From positions 1 through 31,629 of the forward strand of contig DEPC01000078.1 in NCBI GenBank assembly GCA_002358555.1: a stretch of DNA of 31,629 nt, given 5' to 3'. Position 1 is the first letter of the stretch. Every line of letters starts with the position of its first letter. The stretch comes from Hungatella sp. UBA3402. Lineage in GTDB: Bacteria > Bacillota > Clostridia > Lachnospirales > Lachnospiraceae. Made by a program: the position numbers and the translations under genes. Shown here one piece after another: positions 15,969 to 24,862 of the stretch. Under the pieces are notes generated by a model that saw only the letters and a program-made list of their open reading frames with translations, was not told where the DNA came from and made no database searches.

Positions 15969-18900
15969 CTCTGTATCCTCTCCCAGGCAATCTTTGTTGC
16001 CATACCTTGCTTATTAAGTTCAAATGCCTTTTTATAATTCTCAAATGCTTTTTCATGGTCTCCCACTGCTTCATAGTACATACCCAGGTACTGATACCCT
16101 TCAAAACACCCCTTATGACGACATTGTCTACATCTTAAGTTGCAGAGCATATCTTGAAACATGTTAAGCCCCTTCTCTACCTCCCCCAGACAAATATAAA
16201 TCCACCCAAATCTCATAAGCCTGGCTGGAGCATAAGATTTGTAGTTTAGATAACTCTCCTCAGTCCCGCTGTCTGATTTCTTAAAATGTTCGATAGCACT
16301 TATGGCATGGAGCCTAGCATCTGCTTTTTTTCCCATACGAAAACACAAAGCTGCTAGTTTCCATTCTGCTTCATGAAGGTCGTCTTCTGTAGTAGCAGCA
16401 GCAAGGGACTTTTTATAATACCATTCGGCTTTCTTAAAATCATTTAAAATTTCTCTATAAAAATATGCTAAATCGCTAAACCTTTTTGATTTGTCTTCCT
16501 TGGAGGCTTTGCGGATACCCTCCTCATACATTTTAATGGCAGCCTTTTTCTTTCCCTGAAGAAAATAGATACTAGCTACATTGTCATAATAATCATCTAA
16601 ATCTGGCTCCATCTCAAAATATTTTAAAGCATTATCATAGTCCTCCAAATACTGATAGAGAAGGCCAATCTCCTTACGGAAAACCTTTCGGTCTGGAAAC
16701 ATTTCCAAATCCTTTTCATAGCACCAGATAGCTTTTTTATAATCTCCAAGAGCCTCATAGCAGTCTGCCATATTGCTGTAGGGAAGAACACTTTTGCTCT
16801 CTCCCATACACTCAACTGCTTTTTCTAAACATTCAATTCCTTTCTTAAATTGCCCTAAATATTTGTAACAACATCCCATGTTATTATAGGATGCCCAATC
16901 GTCCACTTCATAGGTAAGTGCTTTTTGAAACTGTTCAATCGCTTCCTCCAGCCGATAGGCGCTCATAAAAAGTCTGCCCTTTTCCACCAGATAGTAACAG
17001 TTTTCATGATATTTTAATTGTCTGTCCAGATATCCCAGAGCTTTCTCAAAGTCCGCTTCGTCATAAGTATTATTATATTTGTCTTTATAATAATCTGCCA
17101 GCTTCTCATTGGCATTTCGATAGCCTTCCTGACATTGAAGGGATTTTTCATATTCCTCCATAGCCAATTCTTTCATTCCAAGCTCTTCATAGCAGATGCC
17201 ACAGTTATAGTGAAGTGCCGCCGCCTGACCATACCCAGCCTCAGCAGCAGCATATTCTGTAAGTGCCGCCTTATAAGCCTTTTTATCCAGATATACATGA
17301 CCTCGTATCATGCGATATTGCAGTCTCTCTGGATTTTTCTCAATGGCCATTTCCAGATGCTCAAGAGCTGTATCGGAATCATCATTATCCCAGTGAAGCA
17401 GGGCAATTTCATACTCTACCTCTGATGGGTCCTCAATATCCATCTCTCCATCTGGATTTTTGAGTGCCTCAAGAAGTTCATTTGCAATGGCAAATGGTTT
17501 TTCTCGGTCTTCTCGATTTTCTGCTAAATTGCGCAAAATCTTCACTTCATAAAGTTTCATGTTGGCGCTGAATTCCACCTGGTTCTCCCTCGCCTTGTCA
17601 AGAACTCCTAATGCATCAGAAAACTGATTGCTATAGAAAAATGCCTCTGCTGCCAACATATAAGGCTTATAATATCCTGCAAAAATCTGGATAGCCCGAT
17701 AATAATCATCTACTACCTGCTGTCCATTTTTCAGCTCATAGGATGCCTCCTGGCGCTGAAGAATTGCTGGAAAATATCCTTCATCCTGTTCTAGAAGCTG
17801 GTCACATATATCAATACTCTCTTTGTACTGTCCATTTTCAAACAGAAGATAGGCTTTATACTGCATACAGCCCTGCTTATCTTGTTCTTCCTCTGCTGTC
17901 TCAATAGCCTTGTCTACATATTCCAGAGCTTGTTTTTGCTGTTTCAATTCATAACAGCAGCCACTTAAAATATGATAAGCCCGATATTCTCTTGAAATGC
18001 GTTTTGTATTCTCCTCACTGCCATCATCTGGTGTGGACTGGATTAGCTCTAACCATCGTTTTAAATGAGGAAGCGCCTGTTCATATTTCTCTGCCCGATA
18101 TAACAATCTGCCATATAGATTTTCATAAGAATACGAATCTTCTTCATCAGGCACAACACTGTCCATAAGCTCTATCGCTTCATCCATATATTCATTCTGG
18201 AATAAACACCACCCAAGCTCCACCTGGTCTTTGCTTTTATGTTTTTCATCTACATTAGGATCAGAAATTGATTTTTTATATTGTGTAATCAGAGCCTCAT
18301 TGGTCTTTCTCATATCTTCCAGAACTGCCTCATCCCTGCCGTCTACATTGAGAAGGTCCATCATCAATTCTTTCGCCTGTTCATACTCTTCCTGTATAAT
18401 CAGAAATCTAGCTGCCCCATATTTAGCAGTGTAATGATTGGGATTATCTTCTAGAATTTTTTTCCAGATTTTATATGCTTCTTCTTTTTTCCCTGCTGCC
18501 CATCGGGCTTCGCCACAGTACAGAAGAATATAAGAATCATTTTTATATGCTTCCAGAAGTTTATCTGCCAGTTTTTGGGCCTCTATCACATCAGGAATCT
18601 GAGCACTTTTTTCATTGTCCTGTTTATCCCCTCTACAGGAATCTCCAGCCGCAGCCAAAAGCCTCATTCGTTCTGTATCTACATAAGGGTGATAAACCCC
18701 AAAAGCCTCCAGCTCTTTTAGCCGCTTCATTTGCCCTTCTGAATTTCCTTGGTCTATCTGGCGCTTGATATCTAGATAATTGCGAATATAGGCATCTGCA
18801 TCCGCTTTCTCTTTATCCACAGTCCGAAACAACTTATAGTTGACGAAAGAGTCATGTCCAATATAATAAACTGCATAATCCAGAAAATCTTTTGGAAATT

Positions 18901-19342
18901 TCTGAAGAATATTTTCTTGGTCCTCTACAATCTGAAACCGTTTATCAATCAGATTCCAGATTTCATGAGGCAGATAAATGTGGTCCATCAGATAGACTAA
19001 TAATGCTTCTCTTGTCTGCAAAGATGTATCCAAATCTTCACAGAGAGGGTCCTTCAATACCTCCTGCCAAGCTTCTGGCTGACAGCGAGACTCAATATCC
19101 TGGTATATCTCATGTATCTTGTCCACCCAAAGGTCTATCTCACTCTTTTCTTTCTCTTCTTCCTCTTCTGTCTGTCTTGCTAATGCTATCGCCCCTTCAT
19201 AGGCTTCCCGCAGCCTTTTAAACCCTTCTGGGTCATCTTCTGGATTGGTAGTTTTTAAAAGTGTCCTATATGCATCACGAATCATTTGCTCATCTTTTGT
19301 CTCTTCAATTCCCAGAATATGAAACATTATCTGTTTTTCCAT
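15965..19342 (-). CDS. Giant TPR-repeat protein with degenerate N-terminal J domain
   Basis: The 1125-residue product starts with a J-like domain (about 1-56): FHILGIEETKDEQMIRDAYR, then LLKTTNPEDDPEGFKRLREAYEGA. The HPD tripeptide needed by canonical J proteins is replaced by NPE, within the DPEGFxxLRxAYE pattern typical of HscC-linked J proteins. From about residue 240 to the end, tetratricopeptide repeats dominate (for example ASYNNMGCCYKYLGQFKKGIECLEKAV and the final YQYLGMYYEAVGDHEKAFENYKKA in shorter pieces). No signal peptide or membrane helix is visible, so it should be cytosolic. TPRs would hold clients or partners for the Hsp70 next door. The start has GGGAGGG 5 nt upstream, and the transcript would carry a leader of about 120 nt. 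Confidence 0.85.
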   Translation of the reverse strand: MEKQIMFHILGIEETKDEQMIRDAYRTLLKTTNPEDDPEGFKRLREAYEGAIALARQTEEEEEKEKSEIDLWVDKIHEIYQDIESRCQPEAWQEVLKDPLCEDLDTSLQTREALLVYLMDHIYLPHEIWNLIDKRFQIVEDQENILQKFPKDFLDYAVYYIGHDSFVNYKLFRTVDKEKADADAYIRNYLDIKRQIDQGNSEGQMKRLKELEAFGVYHPYVDTERMRLLAAAGDSCRGDKQDNEKSAQIPDVIEAQKLADKLLEAYKNDSYILLYCGEARWAAGKKEEAYKIWKKILEDNPNHYTAKYGAARFLIIQEEYEQAKELMMDLLNVDGRDEAVLEDMRKTNEALITQYKKSISDPNVDEKHKSKDQVELGWCLFQNEYMDEAIELMDSVVPDEEDSYSYENLYGRLLYRAEKYEQALPHLKRWLELIQSTPDDGSEENTKRISREYRAYHILSGCCYELKQQKQALEYVDKAIETAEEEQDKQGCMQYKAYLLFENGQYKESIDICDQLLEQDEGYFPAILQRQEASYELKNGQQVVDDYYRAIQIFAGYYKPYMLAAEAFFYSNQFSDALGVLDKARENQVEFSANMKLYEVKILRNLAENREDREKPFAIANELLEALKNPDGEMDIEDPSEVEYEIALLHWDNDDSDTALEHLEMAIEKNPERLQYRMIRGHVYLDKKAYKAALTEYAAAEAGYGQAAALHYNCGICYEELGMKELAMEEYEKSLQCQEGYRNANEKLADYYKDKYNNTYDEADFEKALGYLDRQLKYHENCYYLVEKGRLFMSAYRLEEAIEQFQKALTYEVDDWASYNNMGCCYKYLGQFKKGIECLEKAVECMGESKSVLPYSNMADCYEALGDYKKAIWCYEKDLEMFPDRKVFRKEIGLLYQYLEDYDNALKYFEMEPDLDDYYDNVASIYFLQGKKKAAIKMYEEGIRKASKEDKSKRFSDLAYFYREILNDFKKAEWYYKKSLAAATTEDDLHEAEWKLAALCFRMGKKADARLHAISAIEHFKKSDSGTEESYLNYKSYAPARLMRFGWIYICLGEVEKGLNMFQDMLCNLRCRQCRHKGCFEGYQYLGMYYEAVGDHEKAFENYKKAFELNKQGMATKIAWERIQR

Positions 19343-19370
19343 GTTTTCCCTCCCTGCTACAATCCACGGT

Positions 19371-19427
19371 TCAGCCAGCGGACGTTATTCTCTCCATGCT
19401 ATTGCTCAAATATCCGAAACAAAGCAT
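19371..19427 (-). other. Possible 18-codon leader ORF upstream of the TPR/J-like gene
   Basis: Within the predicted leader of the chaperone transcript, GGAGG is followed 2 nt later by an ATG that opens an 18-codon frame (MLCFGYLSNSMERITSAG) ending 28 nt before the TPR/J-like start. The Shine-Dalgarno spacing is too short for efficient use, so this may be chance. Confidence 0.2.
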
Positions 19428-19469
19428 AACCTCCAATTATTTATGGACAGTAATCTGTCTGTATTCTAT

Positions 19470-19497
19470 TTTATACAACACTACTACTTCTTGTCAA
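19470..19497 (-). promoter_or_regulatory. Promoter of the TPR/Hsp70 chaperone operon
   Basis: On the minus strand a perfect TTGACA (19492-19497) is followed after 16 bp by TATAAA (19470-19475), or after 18 bp by TAAAAT (19468-19473). No CIRCE-like heat-shock inverted repeat is visible, so HrcA control is not supported. The -35 box overlaps that of the divergent rluA promoter. Confidence 0.65.
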
Positions 19498-19519
19498 TGT
19501 TCTTACTCTATGATAAAAT
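19491..19519 (+). promoter_or_regulatory. Promoter of the RluA-family gene, overlapping the divergent promoter
   Basis: TTGTCA (19491-19496) and TAAAAT (19514-19519) are 17 bp apart. Seven bases separate the -10 box from the ATG at 19527, so transcription would start at or beside the start codon and give a leaderless mRNA. Its -35 hexamer shares five bases with that of the minus-strand chaperone promoter. Confidence 0.55.
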
Positions 19520-19526
19520 TGTTTCT

Positions 19527-20423
19527 ATGAAAAAAATATTGACTTACTCCATTACAAATGATGAAAATGGGCTGTCTGTGGGGCAATTTTTAAAATTAAA
19601 GGGTTACTCCAAGCATCTGATAAACCGTTTAAAGACAATTCCCATGGGGATTTCTGTTGCAGACTATCAAGTTTCCACTGTTTATATTCTTAAAACGGAA
19701 GAAACTCTAAAAATTCAGCTTGAAGAATTGGAAAGCTCCTCTCATATTGTTGCAGTTCCTATGGAACTAAACATTGTCTATGAAGACGAAGACCTTCTTG
19801 TAATAAATAAGCCTTCTGGACTTCCCATTCACCCCTCCCAAGGACATTTTTACAATACCCTGGCCAATGGGATGGCTTACTATTTTCAGCAAAAAGGAGA
19901 ACCGTTTATCTATCGGGCTATTAACCGTTTAGACAAAGATACCTCAGGGCTTCTAATCTTGGCTCGCCACAGTTTTAGTGCCGCCTTGTTATCAAAAATG
20001 GTTGCAGAACATCAGATTCACCGCCAGTATCTCGCAATAGCAAGAGGTGAGGCTCCCCAAGAAGGCACTATCACAGCACCTATTGCCAGAACAGACGATT
20101 CCACCATTGAGAGATGTGTAGATTTTGAGAACGGAGACTATGCCTGCACTCATTTTTCTCGTCTCCATTACAACCCATCTCTTGACTGCTCTCTTTTAAG
20201 CTTAACCTTAGAAACTGGGCGAACCCATCAGATTCGCGTCCATCTCAAGTATATTGGTTATCCATTGCTGGGAGACTTCCTATATTATCCTGATTTTACT
20301 TCTATTAAAAGACAGGCTCTCCACTCACATAGATTGGAATTTTCCCATCCTCTTACTGAAACAAGACTTGTATTTGAAGCTCCTATTCCTGAGGATATGC
20401 AATTTGTATTTTCACAAAATTAG
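19527..20423 (+). CDS. RluA-family pseudouridine synthase
   Basis: A 298-residue enzyme that converts uridine to pseudouridine in rRNA or tRNA. An S4-like RNA-binding region (about 10-65, LSVGQFLKLKGYSKHLINRL) precedes the catalytic domain. The RluA signature AINRLDKDTSGLLILA holds the catalytic Asp; VYEDEDLLVINKPSGLPIHP and GRTHQIRVHLKYIGYPLLGD are the other conserved blocks. The target base cannot be assigned (RluD/RluC/RluA-like). I choose the ATG at 19527 because the product then starts MKKILTYSI, at the normal N-terminus; the frame is open back to 19341 but that extension runs through the promoter and into the divergent gene. There is no ribosome binding site. It converges with the rsmF-like gene 33 bp downstream. 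Confidence 0.88.
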   Translation: MKKILTYSITNDENGLSVGQFLKLKGYSKHLINRLKTIPMGISVADYQVSTVYILKTEETLKIQLEELESSSHIVAVPMELNIVYEDEDLLVINKPSGLPIHPSQGHFYNTLANGMAYYFQQKGEPFIYRAINRLDKDTSGLLILARHSFSAALLSKMVAEHQIHRQYLAIARGEAPQEGTITAPIARTDDSTIERCVDFENGDYACTHFSRLHYNPSLDCSLLSLTLETGRTHQIRVHLKYIGYPLLGDFLYYPDFTSIKRQALHSHRLEFSHPLTETRLVFEAPIPEDMQFVFSQN

Positions 20424-20456
20424 AAAATTGGTATTTCCCTATAAGTCAGATATTCG

Positions 20457-21905
20457 TTATTCCATGATAATTTTGCGGCGCAACCCCTTGGGATAATGGT
20501 TTTTTAGTGTGCTTCCTGCTTTTTTTGCCCAGCCAATAGAATATTGTTCAGCTAACATCAATACCCATCCATTTTCTGAGCATAATTTCTTTCCAGAACT
20601 CTCTAAAGCTTCTCCCCATAGATATGCGGATATCTCTCTGCTCTGTGCTGCCCTTGACTCCCATCGCTTCACATGTTCCTTTTTTAAGAACAAAGCTAAG
20701 CTGTGGGAGGGTTCCAACCGATTTTTTTTCAAACTTCCAAGATGCAATCCAGCCCGTAGAATCTTCATTCCCTTGTAATCTGGCATTTCCCTTGGAATCA
20801 GATAGAGCTGTTTTCCAAATAATACCAGATAGTTTTCTTTCTCTTTTCCAAATAATGTTAGACCTTCCTCTGTAAAAGTTTCCTGTGTAAATTTTCTCCA
20901 TGCTGCTTTCACCTGAGGGTCTTTCACATAATCTGGCATTTTCTGTTTTCTTTCCTTTAACTCTGTGGCTGTTTCTTCTTTCTTCAAAACAGCTATAAAA
21001 TGCCCTTCCCCTTCTACCTTATAAGGCCAAATGCGAAATGTATGTTCCAGTTCCTTTTGCCCTCCTTCTATCCATTCTGGTTTTCCTTTACTAAACCCTT
21101 GATAAGTATCTATTTTTTCAATAGAAAATTGGGGATTCCGATTTAAAAATCCTTGGATGCTCCCTTCATTTTCCTCTGGTGAAAATGTACAAGTAGAATA
21201 TACCAGCCGTCCTCCTGGACACAACATACAAGCAGCATAATCTAAAATTTCTTTCTGCCTATCTGCACACATAACCACATTTTCCTGGCTCCACTCTCCT
21301 CTTGCCTCCTGGTCTTTGCGAAACATTCCCTCGCCAGAACAAGGAGCATCCACCACAATTTTATTAAAAAATCCTGGAAAATGGTCTGCCAAGATTTTTG
21401 CCGACTCATTGGAAACCACTGCATTTGCAATTCCCATTCGTTCCACATTCTGAGACAAAATTTTAGCTCTGGAAGGATGAATTTCATTACTCACAAGCAA
21501 TCCCTGTCCCAAAAGCCTTCCAGCAATCTGAGTAGTTTTCCCCCCAGGTGCTGCACATAAATCAAGAACTTTATCTCCTGGCTTTGGGTCTAAAAGTTCC
21601 ACAACTGCCATAGCACTAGGCTCCTGAATATAGTAAACCCCTGTCTCATGAAAAATATGTCTTCCTGGCCTTAGATTTTCTTCATAATAATATCCCTCTC
21701 TAGCCCAGGGAATTTTTCTCAATCCTACTTGCTCTGCCAGCTTTTTTGCTTTACATATATCCTCAATTTTTAAAGGATTCAGCCTTATTCCATAGGCTCG
21801 CTTCATACTATAACTCTCTAAAAATTTCTCATACTCCTCCCCCAATAACGCTTTCATTTTTATAAGAAATTCCTCAGGCAGATTTATTTTTCTATCTTGT
21901 TCCAT
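20457..21905 (-). CDS. rsmF: RsmF-type 16S rRNA (cytosine-C5) methyltransferase
   Basis: A 482-residue S-adenosylmethionine-dependent RNA m5C methyltransferase of the NOL1/NOP2/Sun family. The N-terminal segment (about 1-100) ends in HETGVYYIQEPSAMA. The SAM site is KVLDLCAAPGGKTTQIAG (about 112-129). Both catalytic cysteines are present: C189 in VDAPCSGEG and C239 in VYSTCTFSPEEN. The C-terminal part (about 320-470) resembles the extra domains of RsmF, and its length fits RsmF rather than the shorter RsmB. E. coli RsmF methylates C1407 of 16S rRNA; the exact target here is inferred. The ATG follows AAAAGGAGCAAGAT. Confidence 0.88.
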   Translation of the reverse strand: MEQDRKINLPEEFLIKMKALLGEEYEKFLESYSMKRAYGIRLNPLKIEDICKAKKLAEQVGLRKIPWAREGYYYEENLRPGRHIFHETGVYYIQEPSAMAVVELLDPKPGDKVLDLCAAPGGKTTQIAGRLLGQGLLVSNEIHPSRAKILSQNVERMGIANAVVSNESAKILADHFPGFFNKIVVDAPCSGEGMFRKDQEARGEWSQENVVMCADRQKEILDYAACMLCPGGRLVYSTCTFSPEENEGSIQGFLNRNPQFSIEKIDTYQGFSKGKPEWIEGGQKELEHTFRIWPYKVEGEGHFIAVLKKEETATELKERKQKMPDYVKDPQVKAAWRKFTQETFTEEGLTLFGKEKENYLVLFGKQLYLIPREMPDYKGMKILRAGLHLGSLKKNRLEPSHSLALFLKKEHVKRWESRAAQSREISAYLWGEALESSGKKLCSENGWVLMLAEQYSIGWAKKAGSTLKNHYPKGLRRKIIME

Positions 21906-21978
21906 ATCTTGCTCCTTTTCTTGAATCTCTTTGAATTTAATTTTCCGCTATCTGCGGCGGGAAAGTTCCATTCCCCCA

Positions 21979-22007
21979 TTGCCTTTTTCCTGATTATTCC
22001 ATATAAT
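21979..22007 (+). promoter_or_regulatory. Sigma-A-like promoter of the DUF1576 gene
   Basis: TTGCCT (21979-21984) and TATAAT (22002-22007) are separated by 17 bp. Transcription would start near 22014, giving a leader of about 65 nt before the ATG. Confidence 0.55.
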
Positions 22008-22078
22008 AAAATCATACAGACATAAAATGACAAACTTCTTTACTCTAATACATTATAGACAGCAAAGGCGGTTTACCT

Positions 22079-23527
22079 ATGAAAAAATACAGTTTCACGA
22101 ACAGTCAAATCATCAATGGAATTGCACTAGGTTTTTCTCTTGCTTTTCTCCTGTCTGCATGGATTGCAGCACTCTACACCAAAGAATGGGGTCAAGTATT
22201 TTCTAATTGGTACTTAATCATGATTTCTCCTTGCCCTCTTGTAACAGATTACTTTGCCCTTGGCGGCTTAGCCAGCACTATGCTCAATGCTGGAGCCTGC
22301 GGCTTAGCCTGTTTCTTTTTTATGATTTTCCTAAAGGGAGAATCCCATGCCAATACTCTAGCTGGGTATTTCTTGGTAGTTGCCCATTGCTTTTATGGTC
22401 TGAATTTTCTGAATATGTGGCCTTGTTTTTTATCTATTTTTTTGTATCTGCGCTTCAAAAAGCTAGATTATAAAAGAAATCTACATATTTGTATGTTTGC
22501 CACTAGCTTTGGCCCTTTTATCAGCGAATTGTTATTTCGTTATACTCAAGGCAGCTATACATTGGGGGAACTTCATCTAACCTTTCCCAGCCTTCTTTTG
22601 ACTGCTGTTTTTAGTCTGATGTTGGGTTTTTTAATTCCAGCCATTCTTCCTGGAACTCATGCATGGCATAAAGGCTATACTCTTTTTAATGGAGGACTGG
22701 CTGTTGGGCTTCTTGGATTTTTCCTCTTTACGCTATTGTACCGCACAATGGGGGTTCACAGCCATATCAATATTGTTCGGGAAAATGTTATCTATGAGCA
22801 ATTCGGGGGCTCGTATGACTTGTATGCAAATCTGTTTTTTCTTAGTATTTTTATTGTTTGTCTGATTCTTGGCTGGCTGTTAAATGGCAAAAGCTTCCAT
22901 GGATTCAGCCATCTGGTAAAAGATACTGGTTATTCCAGCAATTTTGCCGATAAATATGGTATGCCCTTATGTCTTATCAATATTGCCTGCCTTGGCGGGT
23001 TATTTCTGTTGTATTTAAACGTAACGATTCATTTTACCAAAGGAGTAGGCTTTACAGGTCCCACAGTAGGCTGTCTTTTTGCCGCTTTGACTTTCACAGC
23101 CATGGGACAACATCCCAGAAATGTATGGCCTATTTTCTTGGGCTATCAGCTTCTATCTCTGGTGGTATTTGTTGTATGTACTATTAATGGCACAGAAATG
23201 CCCTGGTCTCTTTCCACCCAAGGATATCTTACCAGTGCTGCCTTTGCAACTGGTTTATGTCCTATTGTGGGGCGTTATGGAATCCGTGCAGGGATTGCGG
23301 CAGGATTTATGTGTGCCTCTCTCTGTACCTCCACTAGTGCCCTTCATGGCGGGCTGATTTTATACAATGGAGGATTTACCACTGGCATCACAGCCTTGAT
23401 TCTTCTGCCTATTCTAGAACATTATATTCCAGAAACACGAGAGCAGACAAAAAGACTCACAGTCAATATGCAGGATATGCTCACCTTAATCGGAAACATT
23501 TCTCCAAAACAGAAAAATGAAGATTGA
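22079..23527 (+). CDS. DUF1576 family polytopic membrane protein
   Basis: A 482-residue membrane protein with about twelve hydrophobic helices. Two halves look related: GLASTMLNAGACGLACFFFM and TLFNGGLAVGLLGFFLF in the first half, and GPTVGCLFAALTFTAMGQHP with TSALHGGLILYNGGFTTGIT in the second, suggesting an internal duplication. The repeated (L/F)xNGG and N-A-G patterns are those I associate with the DUF1576 family of Firmicutes, whose function is not known. A role as a transporter is plausible from topology only. The ribosome binding site is AAGGCGG. It is a single-gene unit, facing the rlmI-like gene. Confidence 0.75.
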   Translation: MKKYSFTNSQIINGIALGFSLAFLLSAWIAALYTKEWGQVFSNWYLIMISPCPLVTDYFALGGLASTMLNAGACGLACFFFMIFLKGESHANTLAGYFLVVAHCFYGLNFLNMWPCFLSIFLYLRFKKLDYKRNLHICMFATSFGPFISELLFRYTQGSYTLGELHLTFPSLLLTAVFSLMLGFLIPAILPGTHAWHKGYTLFNGGLAVGLLGFFLFTLLYRTMGVHSHINIVRENVIYEQFGGSYDLYANLFFLSIFIVCLILGWLLNGKSFHGFSHLVKDTGYSSNFADKYGMPLCLINIACLGGLFLLYLNVTIHFTKGVGFTGPTVGCLFAALTFTAMGQHPRNVWPIFLGYQLLSLVVFVVCTINGTEMPWSLSTQGYLTSAAFATGLCPIVGRYGIRAGIAAGFMCASLCTSTSALHGGLILYNGGFTTGITALILLPILEHYIPETREQTKRLTVNMQDMLTLIGNISPKQKNED

Positions 23528-23548
23528 TATTTTTATATCTTGCTTTTC

Positions 23549-24745
23549 CTACTTCTCCTCACATACCTGAAAGATATAAAATTTTAGATAATAGGAGGCA
23601 TCTGCTGCCCACAAAATCGGATGGTCTGCTGCCTGAGTTCGATATTCCACCTGCCTCAGCCTCTTGTGAGCTCCTGTAGCTGCCTCTCGGATAGTCTTTG
23701 CAAATAATTCAGGCTCCATAAAATGGGAGCAGGAACAAGTGGCCAAATATCCGCCGTCTTTCACAAGCTTCATGCCACGCAGATTGATCTCCCGATATCC
23801 TTTTACAGCATTTTTGATAGAATTGCGAGATTTGGTAAATGCCGGAGGGTCCAGAATCACAACATCAAATTTTTCTTCCTTTTTCTCTAATTCAGGCAAT
23901 AGTTCAAACACATCAGCACAAATAAATTGAACTCTATCTTCTAATCCATTTAGTTTGGCATTTTCTCTAGCTTGAGCTACCCCCAATTCTGAGGCATCTA
24001 CTCCAAGAACAGAAATAGCTCCAGCTCTTGCAGCATTCAATGCAAAAGAACCTGTATGCGTAAAACAGTCCAATACGTTCTTTCCTTTGCACAGCTTCCT
24101 GATTGCCTGTCTGTTATATTTCTGGTCCAGAAAAAATCCTGTCTTTTGTCCCTCCTGCACATCTACGATATAGTGAATTCCATTTTCTATTATTTCAACC
24201 TTGGTATCAAATGGTTCTCCAATAAATCCCTTAAACGGTTTCATGCCTTCTTGAAGACGGACTTTTGCATCACTTCTCTCATAGATTCCCCGAATCATGA
24301 TCCCATCTTCTGACAATACCTTTTTCAGCTTATCCAAAATTATCATCTTCCATCGGTCAATACCAAGAGCAAGAGATTCCACTACTAATACATCAGAAAA
24401 CTTATCAATCACAATTCCAGGCAAAAAATCAGCCTCTCCAAAAATCAATCTGCAGCAAGAGATATCTATGGTATCTTTCCTGTAATTCCAGGCATTGCGA
24501 ACTCTCATCTCAATAAAGTCCTTGTCAACCACCTGCTCCCTTTTTCGGGTCATCATTCGGACTGTAATCTTTGACCTTGTGTTAATAAATCCCTGTCCCA
24601 TGGGATATCTATCAAAATCTTCTATCTGAACCATATCCCCCTCTTCAAAATCACCCTGAATCTGGTCTATCTCATTGTCATAAATCCATGCGCTTCCCGC
24701 TTTTAAGCTGCGTCCCTGCCCTTTTTTCAATCTTACAATAGCCAT
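23549..24745 (-). CDS. RlmI/RlmK-type class I SAM-dependent rRNA methyltransferase
   Basis: A 398-residue enzyme with an N-terminal PUA-type RNA-binding domain (about 1-70, beginning VRLKKGQGRSLKAGSAWIYDNEI), a central beta domain, and a Rossmann-fold methyltransferase (about 190-398). Visible motifs are GQKTGFFLDQKYNR, the SAM-binding VLDCFTHTGSFALNAARAGA and the catalytic-type LDPPAFTKSR. In E. coli, RlmI makes m5C1962 in 23S rRNA; the precise base here is inferred. No Cys is evident right after the DPP motif. It converges with the DUF1576 gene 21 bp away and no clear terminator separates them. Confidence 0.85.
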   Translation of the reverse strand: MAIVRLKKGQGRSLKAGSAWIYDNEIDQIQGDFEEGDMVQIEDFDRYPMGQGFINTRSKITVRMMTRKREQVVDKDFIEMRVRNAWNYRKDTIDISCCRLIFGEADFLPGIVIDKFSDVLVVESLALGIDRWKMIILDKLKKVLSEDGIMIRGIYERSDAKVRLQEGMKPFKGFIGEPFDTKVEIIENGIHYIVDVQEGQKTGFFLDQKYNRQAIRKLCKGKNVLDCFTHTGSFALNAARAGAISVLGVDASELGVAQARENAKLNGLEDRVQFICADVFELLPELEKKEEKFDVVILDPPAFTKSRNSIKNAVKGYREINLRGMKLVKDGGYLATCSCSHFMEPELFAKTIREAATGAHKRLRQVEYRTQAADHPILWAADASYYLKFYIFQVCEEK

Positions 24746-24798
24746 TTTGTTTTTCTCCTTTCATAGCCCAAAATAAATTTGATAGCGAATCAGTAAAA

Positions 24799-24834
24799 AC
24801 AGGACTGTCGCTTTGCTCGATGCGGCAGCCCTGT
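24799..24834 (-). terminator. Rho-independent terminator of the ctpA-like gene
   Basis: On the minus strand ACAGGGCTGCCGC pairs with GCGACAGTCCTGT (one mismatch, one wobble; 10-nt loop), followed directly by TTTTTAC. It lies 28 nt after the protease stop codon. Confidence 0.8.
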
Positions 24835-24862
24835 CCGATACCATTCATTTATCAAATCTATT

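Noticed and set aside
17018..17425. 135-codon plus-strand open frame inside the TPR gene
   Set aside because: It is antisense to the conserved TPR repeats and consists of low-information hydrophobic sequence typical of antisense shadows.
19341..19526. N-terminal extension of the pseudouridine synthase
   Set aside because: It would run through the divergent promoter region and has no domain similarity; RluA family proteins begin near MKKILTYSI.
19343..19526. CIRCE or other heat-shock operator upstream of the chaperone operon
   Set aside because: No TTAGCACTC-type inverted repeat is present; the promoter looks like an ordinary sigma-A promoter.
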